Assembly (NCBI RefSeq): GCF_943192995.1
Contig: NZ_CALPCP010000002.1
Location: 1-64,000, forward strand
Direction of reading: 5' to 3'
DNA length: 64,000 nucleotides
Source of the DNA: Flintibacter muris
Lineage (GTDB): Bacteria; Bacillota; Clostridia; Oscillospirales; Oscillospiraceae
A program made the translations under genes and the position numbers. The notes under the pieces were generated by a model. It saw nothing but the letters and a program-made list of their open reading frames with translations. It was not told the origin of the DNA and searched no databases. Positions 57,442-64,000 of this stretch are shown piece after piece. Positions within the stretch are counted from its first letter, which is position 1. Every line of letters starts with the position of its first letter.

Positions 57442-58833
57442 ATGCTGAAAACCGTTGAAAACTTTATCCGGGAGCAGGACCTGATCCCCCCGGGGTCCAC
57501 AGTGCTGTGCGCGGTATCCGGCGGGGCGGACTCCATTGCCATGCTCCACGCGCTGTACCGCCTGCGGGACAAGCTGAACTTTCGCCTGGCCGCCGCCCAC
57601 TACAACCACCGGCTGCGGGGGGCGGAGTCAGACCGGGATGAGCGGTTTGTGGAGCAGTTTGTCCAGCTGTGCTGCGGCCGGCACCGCCGGTCTGACGGAA
57701 CTGTTTTCCCCGCCGTCCCATTGTACACCGGCTCCGGAGACGTGGCCGGTCAGGCCCGGTTCCGGGGGACGGGCATTGAGGAGACCGCCCGAGACATGCG
57801 CTACGCCTTTCTCCGCGAAGCGGCGCAGGAGGCGGGTGCCAGTCTGATTGCCACCGCTCACACCGCCAGCGACAATGTGGAGACCATCCTGTTCCACCTG
57901 GCCCGGGGCAGCGGCCTGCGGGGACTGGGGGGCATCCTCCCCCGGAGGGAGGAGATCATCCGTCCCCTGCTTACCACCACCCGGCGGCAGGTGGAGGACT
58001 ACCTCTTCCACCTCTCTCTGCCCCATATGGAGGACAGCTCCAACCAGAACGACGACTACACCCGCAACCGCATCCGCCACCAGATTTTGCCTGTGCTGGA
58101 GGATATTTCCCCCGGATTTCTGGCCCGGATGGCGGACACCGCCGCCCTGCTCCGGGAGGACGAGGCCTGTCTCACCGGCCTGGCCCGGACACTGTCTGAC
58201 CAGGCCGTGCCGGAGGGGGGCGGGCTGGCCATTGACGCCGGTTTGATCGGAAAGGCTCCCGACCCCGTAGCCAGCCGGGCCCTGAGGCTGCTGCTGGGGC
58301 GGCTGTGGGGAGGGGATCAGAACTGCTCTGCCGCCCATCTCGGTGCGCTGCTCAGGCTGTGCCGGGGGACGGACCCCTCCGCCCGGATTTGCCTGCCCCA
58401 CGCCACCAACGCCCGGCGCTGCTACGAAAAGCTGCTGCTGGTCCCCCGGCTGGGCCCCATCCCCCTGGAGGAGGGGCCGCTCCCCCTCCCAGGCCGGTTG
58501 GACTGCGGTCCATGGCAGGTGTCCTGCGTCCCGGAGGACTACGGCGGCCAGACCCAGGGCCCCTGGAGCTTCTGGCTGGACCGCCAAGCCGTCCCCGCTT
58601 TGGAGCTGCGCTCCCGGCGTACAGGAGACCGGCTTACTCCACCTGGACGGCTGGGCAAAACCGTTAAAAAATGGATGATTGAAGCCCGACTGCCCCGCTT
58701 TCAGCGGGATGTTCTCCCCGTTTTTCACTGCGGGGGCCGTGTGGCCGCCGTGGCCGGGCTGGGCCCCGATCGGGCCTTTGTACCCCAGGCGGGACGGCCC
58801 GCCTGGCACATCACGGTGGCCGCCCTGGATTAA
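57442..58833 (+). CDS. tilS: tRNA(Ile)-lysidine synthase
   Basis: A 463-residue enzyme that converts C34 of tRNA-Ile(CAU) to lysidine with ATP and lysine. The PP-loop motif is AVSGGADSIAML; the HYNHRLRG and ATAHTASDNVET motifs and the TilS C-terminal domain are present. The gene order tilS-hpt-ftsH is highly conserved in Firmicutes. ATG 57442 has CGGAGG. Confidence 0.96.
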   Translation: MLKTVENFIREQDLIPPGSTVLCAVSGGADSIAMLHALYRLRDKLNFRLAAAHYNHRLRGAESDRDERFVEQFVQLCCGRHRRSDGTVFPAVPLYTGSGDVAGQARFRGTGIEETARDMRYAFLREAAQEAGASLIATAHTASDNVETILFHLARGSGLRGLGGILPRREEIIRPLLTTTRRQVEDYLFHLSLPHMEDSSNQNDDYTRNRIRHQILPVLEDISPGFLARMADTAALLREDEACLTGLARTLSDQAVPEGGGLAIDAGLIGKAPDPVASRALRLLLGRLWGGDQNCSAAHLGALLRLCRGTDPSARICLPHATNARRCYEKLLLVPRLGPIPLEEGPLPLPGRLDCGPWQVSCVPEDYGGQTQGPWSFWLDRQAVPALELRSRRTGDRLTPPGRLGKTVKKWMIEARLPRFQRDVLPVFHCGGRVAAVAGLGPDRAFVPQAGRPAWHITVAALD

Positions 58834-58868
58834 ACTGAATTTTTTGCGCGGAAAGGAAGAAAATTTCC

Positions 58869-59411
58869 ATGTTAGAGAAGGATATTCAGGAGATATTATT
58901 TAGTGAAGAACAGCTGAAAAACCGGGTTCAGGAAATTGCCCGGAAAATTGAGGCGGACTACGCCGGCAAGGAGATCATGCTCATCAGCGTGCTCCGGGGC
59001 TCCTTCGTCTTCATGGCCGACCTGTGCCGGGCTATCGACCTGCCCTGCACGCTGGACTTTATGTCCGTGTCCTCCTACGGTACCGGCACCACCTCCAGCG
59101 GGCAGGTGCAGATCACCAAGGACCTGTCTGAGGACATCACCGGCCGAAACCTGATTGTGGTGGAGGATATTCTGGATAGCGGCAATACCCTGAGTTATCT
59201 GCTGAACATTCTGGAGCACCGCCACCCCGCCTCCGTGCGCCTGTGTGCACTGCTGGACAAACCGGACCGCCGGGTCAAGCCGGTGGACCTGCACTACTGC
59301 GGCTTCACCATCCCCGACGCCTTTGTAGTGGGCTATGGCCTGGACTACGCTGAAAAATACCGCAATCTGCCCTACATCGGGATTTTAAAGCCCGAGGTCT
59401 ATGGCGGCTGA
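58869..59411 (+). CDS. hpt: Hypoxanthine-guanine phosphoribosyltransferase
   Basis: A 180-residue purine salvage enzyme making IMP and GMP from hypoxanthine and guanine with PRPP. The PRPP motif is IVVEDILDSGNTL; the SVLRGSFVFMADL loop and LDYAEKYRNLP end are typical. ATG 58869 has GAAAGGAAG. Confidence 0.97.
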   Translation: MLEKDIQEILFSEEQLKNRVQEIARKIEADYAGKEIMLISVLRGSFVFMADLCRAIDLPCTLDFMSVSSYGTGTTSSGQVQITKDLSEDITGRNLIVVEDILDSGNTLSYLLNILEHRHPASVRLCALLDKPDRRVKPVDLHYCGFTIPDAFVVGYGLDYAEKYRNLPYIGILKPEVYGG

Positions 59412-59435
59412 TTCATTGGAAAGGACTCTTTGCCT

Positions 59436-61319
59436 ATGAGACGCTTTGGTCCCCGGGACATCATTGTGTATCTTTTGCTGGGACTGCTCATCATCTTCGC
59501 CTTTACCAGCCTGCAGCAGATGGACAGGACGCAGACCCCCACCTACAGCCAGATCCGCACCCTGTTTCTCCAGGAACAGGTGGAGTACTTTACCCTGGAG
59601 GACAACACCCTCACCCTCACCCTTCGGGGGCGGGATGGGGAGGAGTCCGCACAGCTCACCTACCGGGTTGCCAATTCTGCCCTGTTCTACGCGGACATGC
59701 GGGAGCTGGTCAACGCACAGCTGGAATCCGGGGTATTGAAGGGGTACGACTATCTTCCTGGGATGGAGAGCTCCTGGTGGTACAACCTGATCCCCTATCT
59801 GGTGGCCGCGGTGGTGCTGTGCCTGTTCTGGTATCTGATGATGCGGCAGCGCGGCTCCGCCGGCGGCGGGGGCGGCACCCCTGGCGCTGCCCGGTTCAGC
59901 CATGCACGCACCCGCACCCTGTCTGACCAGGGGAAAAAGGTCACCTTCGACGATGTGGCCGGGGCGGATGAGGAAAAGGAGGAGCTGCAGGAGATTGTGG
60001 CATTTCTCCGGGACCCCCAGAAATTTACCGCCCTGGGTGCCCGCATCCCCAAGGGTGTGCTGCTGGTAGGCCCTCCGGGCACCGGCAAGACCCTGATCGC
60101 CAAGGCGGTGGCCGGGGAGGCCGGGGTCCACTTTCTGTCCATCTCCGGCTCCGACTTTGTGGAGCTGTATGTGGGCGTGGGCGCGGGCCGGGTTCGTGAC
60201 CTGTTCGACCAGGCCAAGCGGGAGGCTCCTGCCATCGTCTTCATTGACGAGATTGACGCCGTGGGCCGCCAGCGGGGCGCGGGCCTGGGCGGCGGCCACG
60301 ACGAGCGGGAACAGACCCTGAACCAGCTGCTGGTAGAGATGGACGGTTTCGCCTCCAACGAAGGGGTCATTGTGCTGGCCGCTACCAACCGCCAGGATAT
60401 TTTGGACCCCGCCCTTCTGCGGCCTGGCCGGTTTGACCGCCAGATCTATGTGGGCCTGCCCGACATCAAGGGCCGGGAACAGATTTTGAAGGTCCACGCC
60501 AGGGAAAAGCCCCTGGCCGAGGATGTGGTCCTCAGGGACGTCGCCAAGGCCACCTCTGGCTTTACCGGGGCTGACCTGGAAAACCTGCTCAACGAGGCAG
60601 CCCTGCTGGCCGCCCGGGCGGACCGGCGGTTTATCCTTATGTCTGACCTCCACGAGGCCATGCTCAAGGTCATTGCCGGCCCTGAAAAGCGCAGCCGGGT
60701 GGTGACTGAGCATACCAGAAGGCTGACCGCCTATCATGAGGCGGGCCATGCGGTGGTGATCCATGAACTGTCCACCGCCGACCCTGTCCACCAGATTACC
60801 ATTATCCCCCGAGGCCAGGCAGGCGGTATGACCATCTCCCTGCCCGACGAGGACAAGGCCTATCAGTCCAAAAAAGAGCTCACTGAGCAGATCACCCGCT
60901 GTCTGGGCGGACGGGTGGCTGAGCAGCTGGTACTGGGTGATATCTCCACCGGCGCGGGTAGCGACATCCAGCGGGCCTCCTCCATTGCCCGAAGTATGGT
61001 GATGCGCTACGGTATGAGCGACAAGCTGGGCAGTGTCACCTTTGAGAGCGGCCATGACGAGGTCTTTATCGGTCGCTCCATGGCCCAGGCCAAAACCTAC
61101 TCCGAAGAGGTGGCTGCTATCATTGATGACGAAGTCCGCGCCCTCATTGACAACTCTTACGCCCGGTGTGAGGAGATTCTGACCCGATGCCGCCGGGAAC
61201 TGGAGATTACTGCCCGGTATCTTCTGGACCATGAATCTATGGAGGGCGAGGTTTTTGCCAAGGTTTTTGACGATCCCGACGCCGAAGAGTTTGCCCCCTA
61301 TCAGGACGGCCAGTCCTGA
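59436..61319 (+). CDS. ftsH: ATP-dependent zinc metalloprotease FtsH
   Basis: A 627-residue membrane AAA protease. Two helices (residues ~8-28 and ~112-130) flank an outer domain, then come Walker A GPPGTGKT, Walker [12 protein letters not shown], the second region of homology [20 protein letters not shown] and the zinc site [10 protein letters not shown], third ligand in [12 protein letters not shown] 59436 is preferred to TTG 59430 because AAAGGA lies ten bases upstream. Confidence 0.97.
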   Translation: MRRFGPRDIIVYLLLGLLIIFAFTSLQQMDRTQTPTYSQIRTLFLQEQVEYFTLEDNTLTLTLRGRDGEESAQLTYRVANSALFYADMRELVNAQLESGVLKGYDYLPGMESSWWYNLIPYLVAAVVLCLFWYLMMRQRGSAGGGGGTPGAARFSHARTRTLSDQGKKVTFDDVAGADEEKEELQEIVAFLRDPQKFTALGARIPKGVLLVGPPGTGKTLIAKAVAGEAGVHFLSISGSDFVELYVGVGAGRVRDLFDQAKREAPAIVFIDEIDAVGRQRGAGLGGGHDEREQTLNQLLVEMDGFASNEGVIVLAATNRQDILDPALLRPGRFDRQIYVGLPDIKGREQILKVHAREKPLAEDVVLRDVAKATSGFTGADLENLLNEAALLAARADRRFILMSDLHEAMLKVIAGPEKRSRVVTEHTRRLTAYHEAGHAVVIHELSTADPVHQITIIPRGQAGGMTISLPDEDKAYQSKKELTEQITRCLGGRVAEQLVLGDISTGAGSDIQRASSIARSMVMRYGMSDKLGSVTFESGHDEVFIGRSMAQAKTYSEEVAAIIDDEVRALIDNSYARCEEILTRCRRELEITARYLLDHESMEGEVFAKVFDDPDAEEFAPYQDGQS

Positions 61320-61359
61320 ATATTTCTAAACCATTCTCAAAAAACTGCCATTTTACCCC

Positions 61360-61388
61360 TTTACAACGGACGTAAAATCTGTTATAAT
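61360..61388 (+). promoter_or_regulatory. Promoter of tRNA-Arg
   Basis: TTTACA (61360-61365), 17 bases, TATAAT (61383-61388), 22 bases before the tRNA. Confidence 0.85.
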
Positions 61389-61409
61389 AACTTAGTCGCT
61401 CAAAGATGT

Positions 61410-61486
61410 GCGTCCGTAGTTCAATTGGATAGAGCGTCAGATTCCGGTTCTGAATGTTGGGGGTTCGAGTCCCTTCGGGCGTGCCA
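61410..61486 (+). tRNA. tRNA-Arg, anticodon CCG
   Basis: A 77-base cloverleaf. Acceptor GCGTCCG pairs with CGGGCGT (two G-U pairs), the anticodon stem TCAGA/TCTGA holds the loop TTCCGGT, and the T arm has GGGGGTTCGAGTCCCT. CCA is encoded. The 3' half of tRNA-Arg genes is a common integration site. Confidence 0.93.
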
Positions 61487-61577
61487 GTAAGAAACCCGCC
61501 GAAAGCCTTGCCTTTACAGTGATAAGGAACTAATCCCACATTAACCATGTCAGTTGTCAATCCGTAGTGCAAATCCT

Positions 61578-61618
61578 AAATCAGCAGGGTCACCATTGCA
61601 ACCCTGCTGATTTATTTT
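61578..61618 (+). terminator. Terminator after the tRNA gene
   Basis: AAATCAGCAGGGT / ACCCTGCTGATTT stem with a ten-base loop and ATTTTGT. The 90 bases between the tRNA and this stem show no gene. Confidence 0.85.
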
Positions 61619-61671
61619 GTAACAGGATCTCTTGTTTGGATCGTACGAACGCAAACAAACTGATTTTACAG

Positions 61672-62103
61672 TTATCTGATTTTCTGATGAATTGCACTTG
61701 TCATCCCCAGAATAAATACCAACAGAAAAACAAGCCCGCATATACAGACTTCTACTCGAAAATGATCCAATACGGACTGTGGTGAAGCCGGATTACAGTA
61801 CAATGTCACATGGTCACCAACGTGTTTTCCAAATGTGAAAAATGTACGATATTGTATGTGATATGTATTTTGACCCACTTCGTAGGTACATCGAATGTAT
61901 CGAACTATACTAGTTCTGGATTCGTTGCTTGTTCCGTAATCCAACTCTTTGATAATATCCGAGATAACTGCATCTACTTTGACATAGCTCCTTGCCCGAT
62001 GCCATTCTATGCCCAGAGAAAGCAGAATTACAAGCACCCCTAGGATGCAACATCCACGGATGATATGGTAGACTCGTACAGGAACATCGGCTCTAATTTT
62101 CAT
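61672..62103 (-). CDS. DUF3592-type membrane protein
   Basis: A 143-residue protein with an N-terminal helix (residues ~14-35), an outer beta-rich domain and a C-terminal helix (VCICGLVFLLVFILGM). The segment YEVGQNTYHIQYR...GDHVTLYCNPASPQSV is the DUF3592 hallmark (a copper-amine-like V-x-Y-x-P-x-x-P pattern). Function unknown. ATG 62103 follows GGGTG; ATG 62118 and TTG 62127 are also in frame. The base composition is clearly more AT-rich than in the genes before the tRNA. Confidence 0.72.
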   Translation of the reverse strand: MKIRADVPVRVYHIIRGCCILGVLVILLSLGIEWHRARSYVKVDAVISDIIKELDYGTSNESRTSIVRYIRCTYEVGQNTYHIQYRTFFTFGKHVGDHVTLYCNPASPQSVLDHFRVEVCICGLVFLLVFILGMTSAIHQKIR

Positions 62104-62128
62104 TAAATTTTCACCCATCCTTTTCAAA

Positions 62129-62155
62129 GTGGGGCAGGGAAGTTCCCTGCCCCAC
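62129..62155 (-). terminator. Hairpin after the surface protein gene
   Basis: GTGGGGCAGGGA / TCCCTGCCCCAC, 12 perfect pairs with a three-base loop, between the two minus-strand genes. The T run on the minus strand is short (CTTTG). Confidence 0.7.
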
Positions 62156-62208
62156 TCCTTCGGCTGCTTTATTACGAAGTATGGCTCATGCGATATGCTG
62201 GATTTCTT

Positions 62209-64000
62209 TTACACCGCACTTGATACGGTTTCATTAGCTGGTGAAATATTCCCTTGTGCATCGGCTGCCAAATCACTTGCGTCTTCGGTCGCTTCTGCTC
62301 CATGCTCGTTGCCAGAGGCATCGCCGGAATCATTGTTTGCTGGAGCATTCATATCTCCACCACTATTCGAGCCTTTTTCGGCATTTGGAATATTCGAATT
62401 ATTGATGTTTTCAGGTGTCTCGTTACTGCCATCTGTTTCTGCCTCAACGTTCGAAGCCTCGCCGTCACCAGTATCCACCGCTATAAGTTCTGCTTGGATA
62501 GAGGTCGTTTCGTTCTCCTGAACACTGATATTGACATAAACAACCTCACAGCCGTCCTTGCTTATCTCCAGCGTATAGTCTCCAATGGACAACTCCGCAG
62601 AATATATGTCATTTTCCAATATGCCGGAATCGAGAGCCTCTCCGTCTATGCTATCAGACCCGCGTCTTAATACATAGCTCACATCCGCAATCGTATCGGT
62701 AGCATCTGTAACCGTAACCTGCACAACGCCGGTTGTTTCCTCTTCAACCGAGGTTTCAGGGGTAGTGTTTTTGGGCTGGCAGGCACTTTCTGCGATAAGA
62801 AGAACTGCGCTTCCTTCGTCGAGGAGATATTCATCGCTCGCTTGCGCACGGATGCCAAGAGAATCCGGGTCGTTGCTGTAAGAGAAGGTATTGACCGGCA
62901 TCAATGTATTCGTCGTAGGATTATAATCGAACACATGCCAGACTGTTCCTTCGCAGTTTGTCGGAATTGCAAATGTTCGGATCAAGGCATTCCCGCTGTA
63001 AACTTTAACAGTCGCACCGGACATAGACATGGCGTTGGAACTCGTGCTATCACGATTTGTAAAGTCGTGGATGTAGAAACTATAGCCACGACCTGTCCGG
63101 ATATCGTGAACCGTAGTTGTCTCCGGTCCATAACTGTCTATATCGTCCCGATCCAAATCCACTACGCAAGTTCCATTGTCCCAGTATTCTTGATCAGCAA
63201 AGTAAGTATGGAATACGTCAGCACTAGTGTTAGAGGTCGGACCGAACATATGGGAATCCAGGTCCCAGGGTTCCTCGCCCCACTCCAGCACAACACGGAG
63301 AATGCCATCACCAACGCCAGTACTGCCAGTCGGATTGAGCGTAATGTGCGTGCCGGTTGCCCCGCTGTCGGTTACAGTAATAGTCTGATAGGTGGTTACA
63401 TAGTCGGCCTTTGAAATCTCCAGTGTGTAAGTGCCGGGTTCCAAGGTTAGTGTGTATGTAGCGTCGGCGAATGTTCCACTGCCAATGTTTGCTCCAGTCT
63501 GAACATTCTGGCCTTTCCTTAAAACATAGGTCGTGCCGGAGACGCCATTGCCTGTAACCGCATCCATAATATCACCGGTAACAGTTTGCGTGCCGGTGTT
63601 GCTTCTGTCAACCATAAGGAATGCGGGAATATTTGTTGTGCCCGTACTCTCTACCTTGACTGTTGCAGTGTAGGTCTTATACCCTGTTGCAGAAATCATT
63701 ACTCTGTAGTCCCCAGGTATCAGATTATCCACTTTGAATTGACCTTGGGCGTCTGTGTATTTTGTGCGAGCCAGTACAGCAGTTGCCTTATCAGGATCAT
63801 TCGGATAATTCGGATCGTCTGTGAGAGTATAGATGCTCACTCGCGCATGTTGAATCGGCGTTGTCCGGTTATCTGCCTGGAAAACGGACCCGTGAATCTC
63901 TCCACGTCCGAAGGTACACTCAGGTACAATTACACAGTTCTCTACATGGAATTTAAGCTTATAAGGGTTACTGGCATTGTTCTTCAGATGTTCAAATGTC
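62209..64000 (-). CDS. Large surface protein with carboxypeptidase-like regulatory domains, 5' end outside the window
   Basis: The reading frame is open to the right edge, so at least 597 residues are seen and the start is missing; the GTG at 63840 is internal. Repeated beta-sandwich domains of the carboxypeptidase regulatory type occur (GSVFQADNRTTPIQHARV; GDIMDAVTGNGVSGTTY; then VVQVTVTDATDTIADVSYVLR), plus a domain with LRVVLEWGEEPWDLDSHMFGP and DDIDSYGPETTTVHDI that resembles YfaP/DUF2135-type proteins. The last 100 residues are a disordered Asp/Glu/Asn/Ala-rich tail with no LPxTG. It is probably an exported adhesin-like or matrix protein. Confidence 0.8.
   Translation of the reverse strand, partial: TFEHLKNNASNPYKLKFHVENCVIVPECTFGRGEIHGSVFQADNRTTPIQHARVSIYTLTDDPNYPNDPDKATAVLARTKYTDAQGQFKVDNLIPGDYRVMISATGYKTYTATVKVESTGTTNIPAFLMVDRSNTGTQTVTGDIMDAVTGNGVSGTTYVLRKGQNVQTGANIGSGTFADATYTLTLEPGTYTLEISKADYVTTYQTITVTDSGATGTHITLNPTGSTGVGDGILRVVLEWGEEPWDLDSHMFGPTSNTSADVFHTYFADQEYWDNGTCVVDLDRDDIDSYGPETTTVHDIRTGRGYSFYIHDFTNRDSTSSNAMSMSGATVKVYSGNALIRTFAIPTNCEGTVWHVFDYNPTTNTLMPVNTFSYSNDPDSLGIRAQASDEYLLDEGSAVLLIAESACQPKNTTPETSVEEETTGVVQVTVTDATDTIADVSYVLRRGSDSIDGEALDSGILENDIYSAELSIGDYTLEISKDGCEVVYVNISVQENETTSIQAELIAVDTGDGEASNVEAETDGSNETPENINNSNIPNAEKGSNSGGDMNAPANNDSGDASGNEHGAEATEDASDLAADAQGNISPANETVSSAV

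Noticed and set aside
59385-61232. Minus-strand 615-codon frame opposite ftsH
   Set aside because: Shadow of ftsH in a GC-rich genome.

Overview
The window reads as part of the chromosome of a GC-rich, spore-forming gut Firmicute of the Oscillospiraceae type (Flavonifractor/Lawsonibacter/Pseudoflavonifractor-like). The reasons are the spoIIAA-spoIIAB-sigF operon, YtvI, GdpP, CsaB, pyrK/pyrD of the Gram-positive type, GC-rich codon use, strong purine-rich ribosome binding sites, TTG/GTG starts, and many short GC-rich palindromic repeats between genes. Species cannot be fixed from the sequence alone.

Layout. 1-110: 3' end of a 5S rRNA gene and its terminator. 0.1-5.3 kb: a small unknown protein, a GNAT acetyltransferase, a DUF1538 membrane protein with a double P-II regulator, a ComFB protein and an aldehyde dehydrogenase. 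5.35-6.5 kb: a PadR-regulated membrane protein pair. 6.6-16.8 kb: a tightly overlapping cell-surface polysaccharide operon (MurJ, O-antigen-ligase-like polymerase/ligase, two glycosyltransferases, two DUF4330 proteins, a glycosyltransferase-CsaB fusion) that runs into a zinc/manganese ABC importer. 17-20.6 kb: YwiB-like protein, ArgS and a NUDIX enzyme. 20.6-23 kb: a YtrA-type regulated ABC exporter on the minus strand. 23.1-24.8 kb: forespore sigma factor operon. 25.2-30.7 kb: phosphatase-acetyltransferase fusion, DUF1622 and the pyrC-F-K-D pyrimidine operon. 30.8-45 kb: mixed housekeeping genes (YlmH-like, DegV, YtvI, HtrA, DEAD-box helicase, GdhA, serine hydrolase, CapA). 45-50.7 kb: MATE exporter with XRE regulator, RF3, IlvE. 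50.8-61.3 kb: GdpP-L9-DnaB, three tandem paralogous membrane proteins, TilS, Hpt and FtsH. 61.4-64 kb: tRNA-Arg(CCG), followed by visibly more AT-rich DNA with a DUF3592-type membrane protein and a large surface protein that runs off the right edge.

The most interesting content is two loci (about 37.0-37.3 kb and 49.28-49.6 kb) that each look like a complete type I toxin-antitoxin module. Each has a 31-33 residue membrane peptide gene ending in the shared motif CKWLDRHG, a convergent promoter for a short antisense RNA, one shared bidirectional terminator, and a pair of direct repeats that put a copy of the toxin start-codon region in the antisense RNA. This is the architecture of the Fst/RNA II par system, with a peptide family I do not recognise as described. 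The two loci have homologous peptides but unrelated direct repeats, so each antisense RNA should match only its own toxin.

Other notable points: a spoIIA operon interrupted by a palindromic repeat, a third dnaB-linked paralog that seems to start at an AUA codon, paired operators around the -10 box of a small DUF6809-like gene, and a phosphatase-GNAT fusion.
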